Shown: positions 5,619-6,714 of the stretch, piece by piece
Layout of the letters: every line of letters starts with the position of its first letter
Position numbering within the stretch: the first letter of the stretch is position 1
NCBI GenBank assembly: GCA_019425105.1
Contig: JAHYYD010000017.1
Coordinates: 11,293 to 18,006, forward strand
Direction of reading: 5' to 3'
DNA: 6,714 bases
From: Actinomycetota bacterium
GTDB lineage: Bacteria > Actinomycetota > Actinomycetes > Actinomycetales > Actinomycetaceae
Program-made: the position numbers and the translations under genes
The notes under the pieces: model-generated
Seen by the model: only the letters and a program-made list of their open reading frames with translations
Database searches by the model: none
Told to the model about the DNA's origin: nothing

Positions 5619-6714
5619 CGATCCTCCTCCTCATGCATCGTGCGTGCGATGGACGCGCTCAGGCGCAGCTTACGGCGCATGCGCAGGCTGCGCAGCGACA
5701 GCGCGCGGCGAATGCGCACGAAGAATCCGGCGCGCTTGCCCACCTGGGCGCGCAGGGCACCCACCTGCTCCCACGCGTCACGCGCGCGGTCTCGGGAGGC
5801 ACCGTTGGACGCGAAGTTCGCGACGTCCGCGTAGCGCGCGATCACGACCGGTGCTGGCACGTCGTCACCGAAGCGGCTCCAGCCATCGATCACGTAGCGG
5901 CCCTTGCCAGCCACGGCCTCGTCGATTTCCACGGAGTCCGTCGACCCGTCGTCTCCGTGGCGCACCTCGCCCGTCACCAGGGTGAAGGGGTCGCCCGGGT
6001 CCTCGCCGAGGTCCCACTGCGAGGCCAGCGACCAGGCGGTCTCCTGCCTGGTGCGACCCACGTCGATACGCAGGCCCGAGTCTGCGGCGAGGTCGACGAC
6101 CTCGTCCCACGAGCCGACGAGCGCCTGGGCGGCCGCGGCGCGGCGGCGACGCCTCCGGCGGCCAGCCTTGTAGAGCAGAATGAGCAGCGGGGGGAGCAGC
6201 ACGAGCAGGAAGCCACCCGCGATGCCGGCGACGACGCCCCACGGGAAGGGGGCGGCCGGAGGAGTCATCGGATCAGCGTTCTGGTCGCGCGTCGTCGGCG
6301 GCAGCTCGGCGGGAGCCTCCGGGGGCTCCGGCGGCTGCAGGACCTGCGGACGCGGCACGGACCGAGGCTTGGGGACCTGCGTCTGCGGCGTGTGATCGCG
6401 CGGCGGCGTCGGGTCGAAGACGACCCAGTTGCCGCCCGCGAACTCGACCTCGACCCACGCGCGAATGTCGGAACCGCGCAGCGTCGCGCCGCCGCCCTGG
6501 GAGCCGCCCTCCGGGTAGGCGCCCATGACCACGCGCGCGTTAATGCCCAGCTGGTGCAGCATCAGCGCCATCAGCGCGGTGTACTGCTGGTCGTCACCGA
6601 TGAGGTTGTTGTCGTCGGAGAGCATGCGCTCGAGGCGGTCGGCGCGCACGCCGGGGCGCGAGAACTGCGTGTTCTCGTTGAGGTAGAAGCCGTTCGTCGA
6701 CAGGTAGTGCTCGA
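5615..6714 (-). CDS. Transglutaminase-like membrane protein, C-terminal 365 residues, catalytic triad degenerate
   Basis: The 5' end lies beyond the right edge; the frame is open from 6714, so the GTG at 6649 is an internal codon. The visible part starts with the end of a transglutaminase-like domain: LSTNGFYL, then GDDQQYTALMALM, LGINARVVMGAYPEGG, RGSDIRAWVEVEF and WVVFDPTPP, the usual order of the Cys, His and Asp motifs. The cysteine position (GxCxxF/Y) holds Asp, no cysteine occurs anywhere in the 365 residues, and the His of HAW is Arg (6461-6463); only the Asp of FDPTP remains. A Pro-rich stretch leads to one membrane helix (about 6170-6246) and a stop-transfer run of seven Arg, then a cytoplasmic tail of about 170 residues ending in a basic segment. 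So the fold faces outside and the tail inside. The stop overlaps the kinase start by 4 nt. Related clusters carry a transglutaminase gene beside kinase, MoxR and DUF58 genes. Likely a non-enzymatic binding or scaffold protein. Confidence 0.88.
   Translation of the reverse strand, partial: EHYLSTNGFYLNENTQFSRPGVRADRLERMLSDDNNLIGDDQQYTALMALMLHQLGINARVVMGAYPEGGSQGGGATLRGSDIRAWVEVEFAGGNWVVFDPTPPRDHTPQTQVPKPRSVPRPQVLQPPEPPEAPAELPPTTRDQNADPMTPPAAPFPWGVVAGIAGGFLLVLLPPLLILLYKAGRRRRRRRAAAAQALVGSWDEVVDLAADSGLRIDVGRTRQETAWSLASQWDLGEDPGDPFTLVTGEVRHGDDGSTDSVEIDEAVAGKGRYVIDGWSRFGDDVPAPVVIARYADVANFASNGASRDRARDAWEQVGALRAQVGKRAGFFVRIRRALSLRSLRMRRKLRLSASIARTMHEEEDR
5619..5630 (-). promoter_or_regulatory. Ribosome binding site for the kinase TTG start
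   Basis: On the minus strand GGAGGAGG, a near-perfect match to the anti-Shine-Dalgarno, ends 4 nt before TTG at 5618-5616. No ATG or GTG lies nearby in the kinase frame, and the kinase nucleotide loop begins only 21 residues later, so this site decides the start. It lies within the last codons of the transglutaminase-like gene (encoding Glu-Glu-Asp-Arg), which supports coupled translation. Confidence 0.85.

Noticed and set aside
4428..5834. 468-codon plus-strand frame opposite the kinase and transglutaminase genes
   Set aside because: Arg/His/Leu-rich shadow that spans the junction of two real genes on the other strand.
1..6714. CRISPR array, tRNA, rRNA, insertion sequence or prophage signs
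   Set aside because: No regular repeats with spacers, no tRNA-like folds noticed, no transposase or integrase motifs in any frame.

Overview
The window is from a high-GC actinobacterium. Codon third positions are almost all G or C in most genes, and the gene set matches loci found in bifidobacteria and Actinomyces-type bacteria. The genus is an inference, most plausibly a member of Actinomycetaceae or a relative. All five recognisable genes are on the minus strand, so transcription runs from high to low coordinates. The many long plus-strand reading frames are codon-bias shadows.

Right part (6714 down to 1761): a signalling gene cluster. In transcription order it holds the 3' part of a membrane transglutaminase-like protein, a membrane Ser/Thr protein kinase with an Fn3-like extracellular domain, a PP2C-type Ser/Thr phosphatase, and an FHA-domain phosphothreonine reader. 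The transglutaminase-like and kinase genes overlap by 4 nt, with a strong ribosome binding site in front of a TTG kinase start. The phosphatase and FHA genes overlap by 1 nt (TGATG). A gap of about 137 nt between kinase and phosphatase holds a hairpin and a possible promoter. A strong intrinsic terminator follows the FHA gene. From memory, the content resembles the bifidobacterial 'PFNA' cluster (kinase, Fn3, MoxR-like AAA ATPase, DUF58, transglutaminase, PP2C, FHA). The AAA ATPase and DUF58 genes would then lie beyond the right edge.

Left part (1760 down to 1): an intergenic region with a possible promoter overlapped by an 18-nt palindrome, then the first 505 codons of ppdK (pyruvate, phosphate dikinase), which runs off the left edge. 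This is a separate metabolic transcription unit.

Working model (inference): the kinase senses something outside the membrane, phosphorylates threonines on itself and on the FHA protein, and the FHA domain reads these marks while the PP2C enzyme removes them. The transglutaminase-like partner keeps the fold signature but has lost the visible catalytic residues, so it is more likely a binding or scaffold domain than an enzyme. Points of most interest are the repeated T-x-L-R motif shared by the kinase and FHA protein, the degenerate transglutaminase triad, the threonine-free activation loop, the odd codon use of the phosphatase gene, and the palindrome before ppdK.
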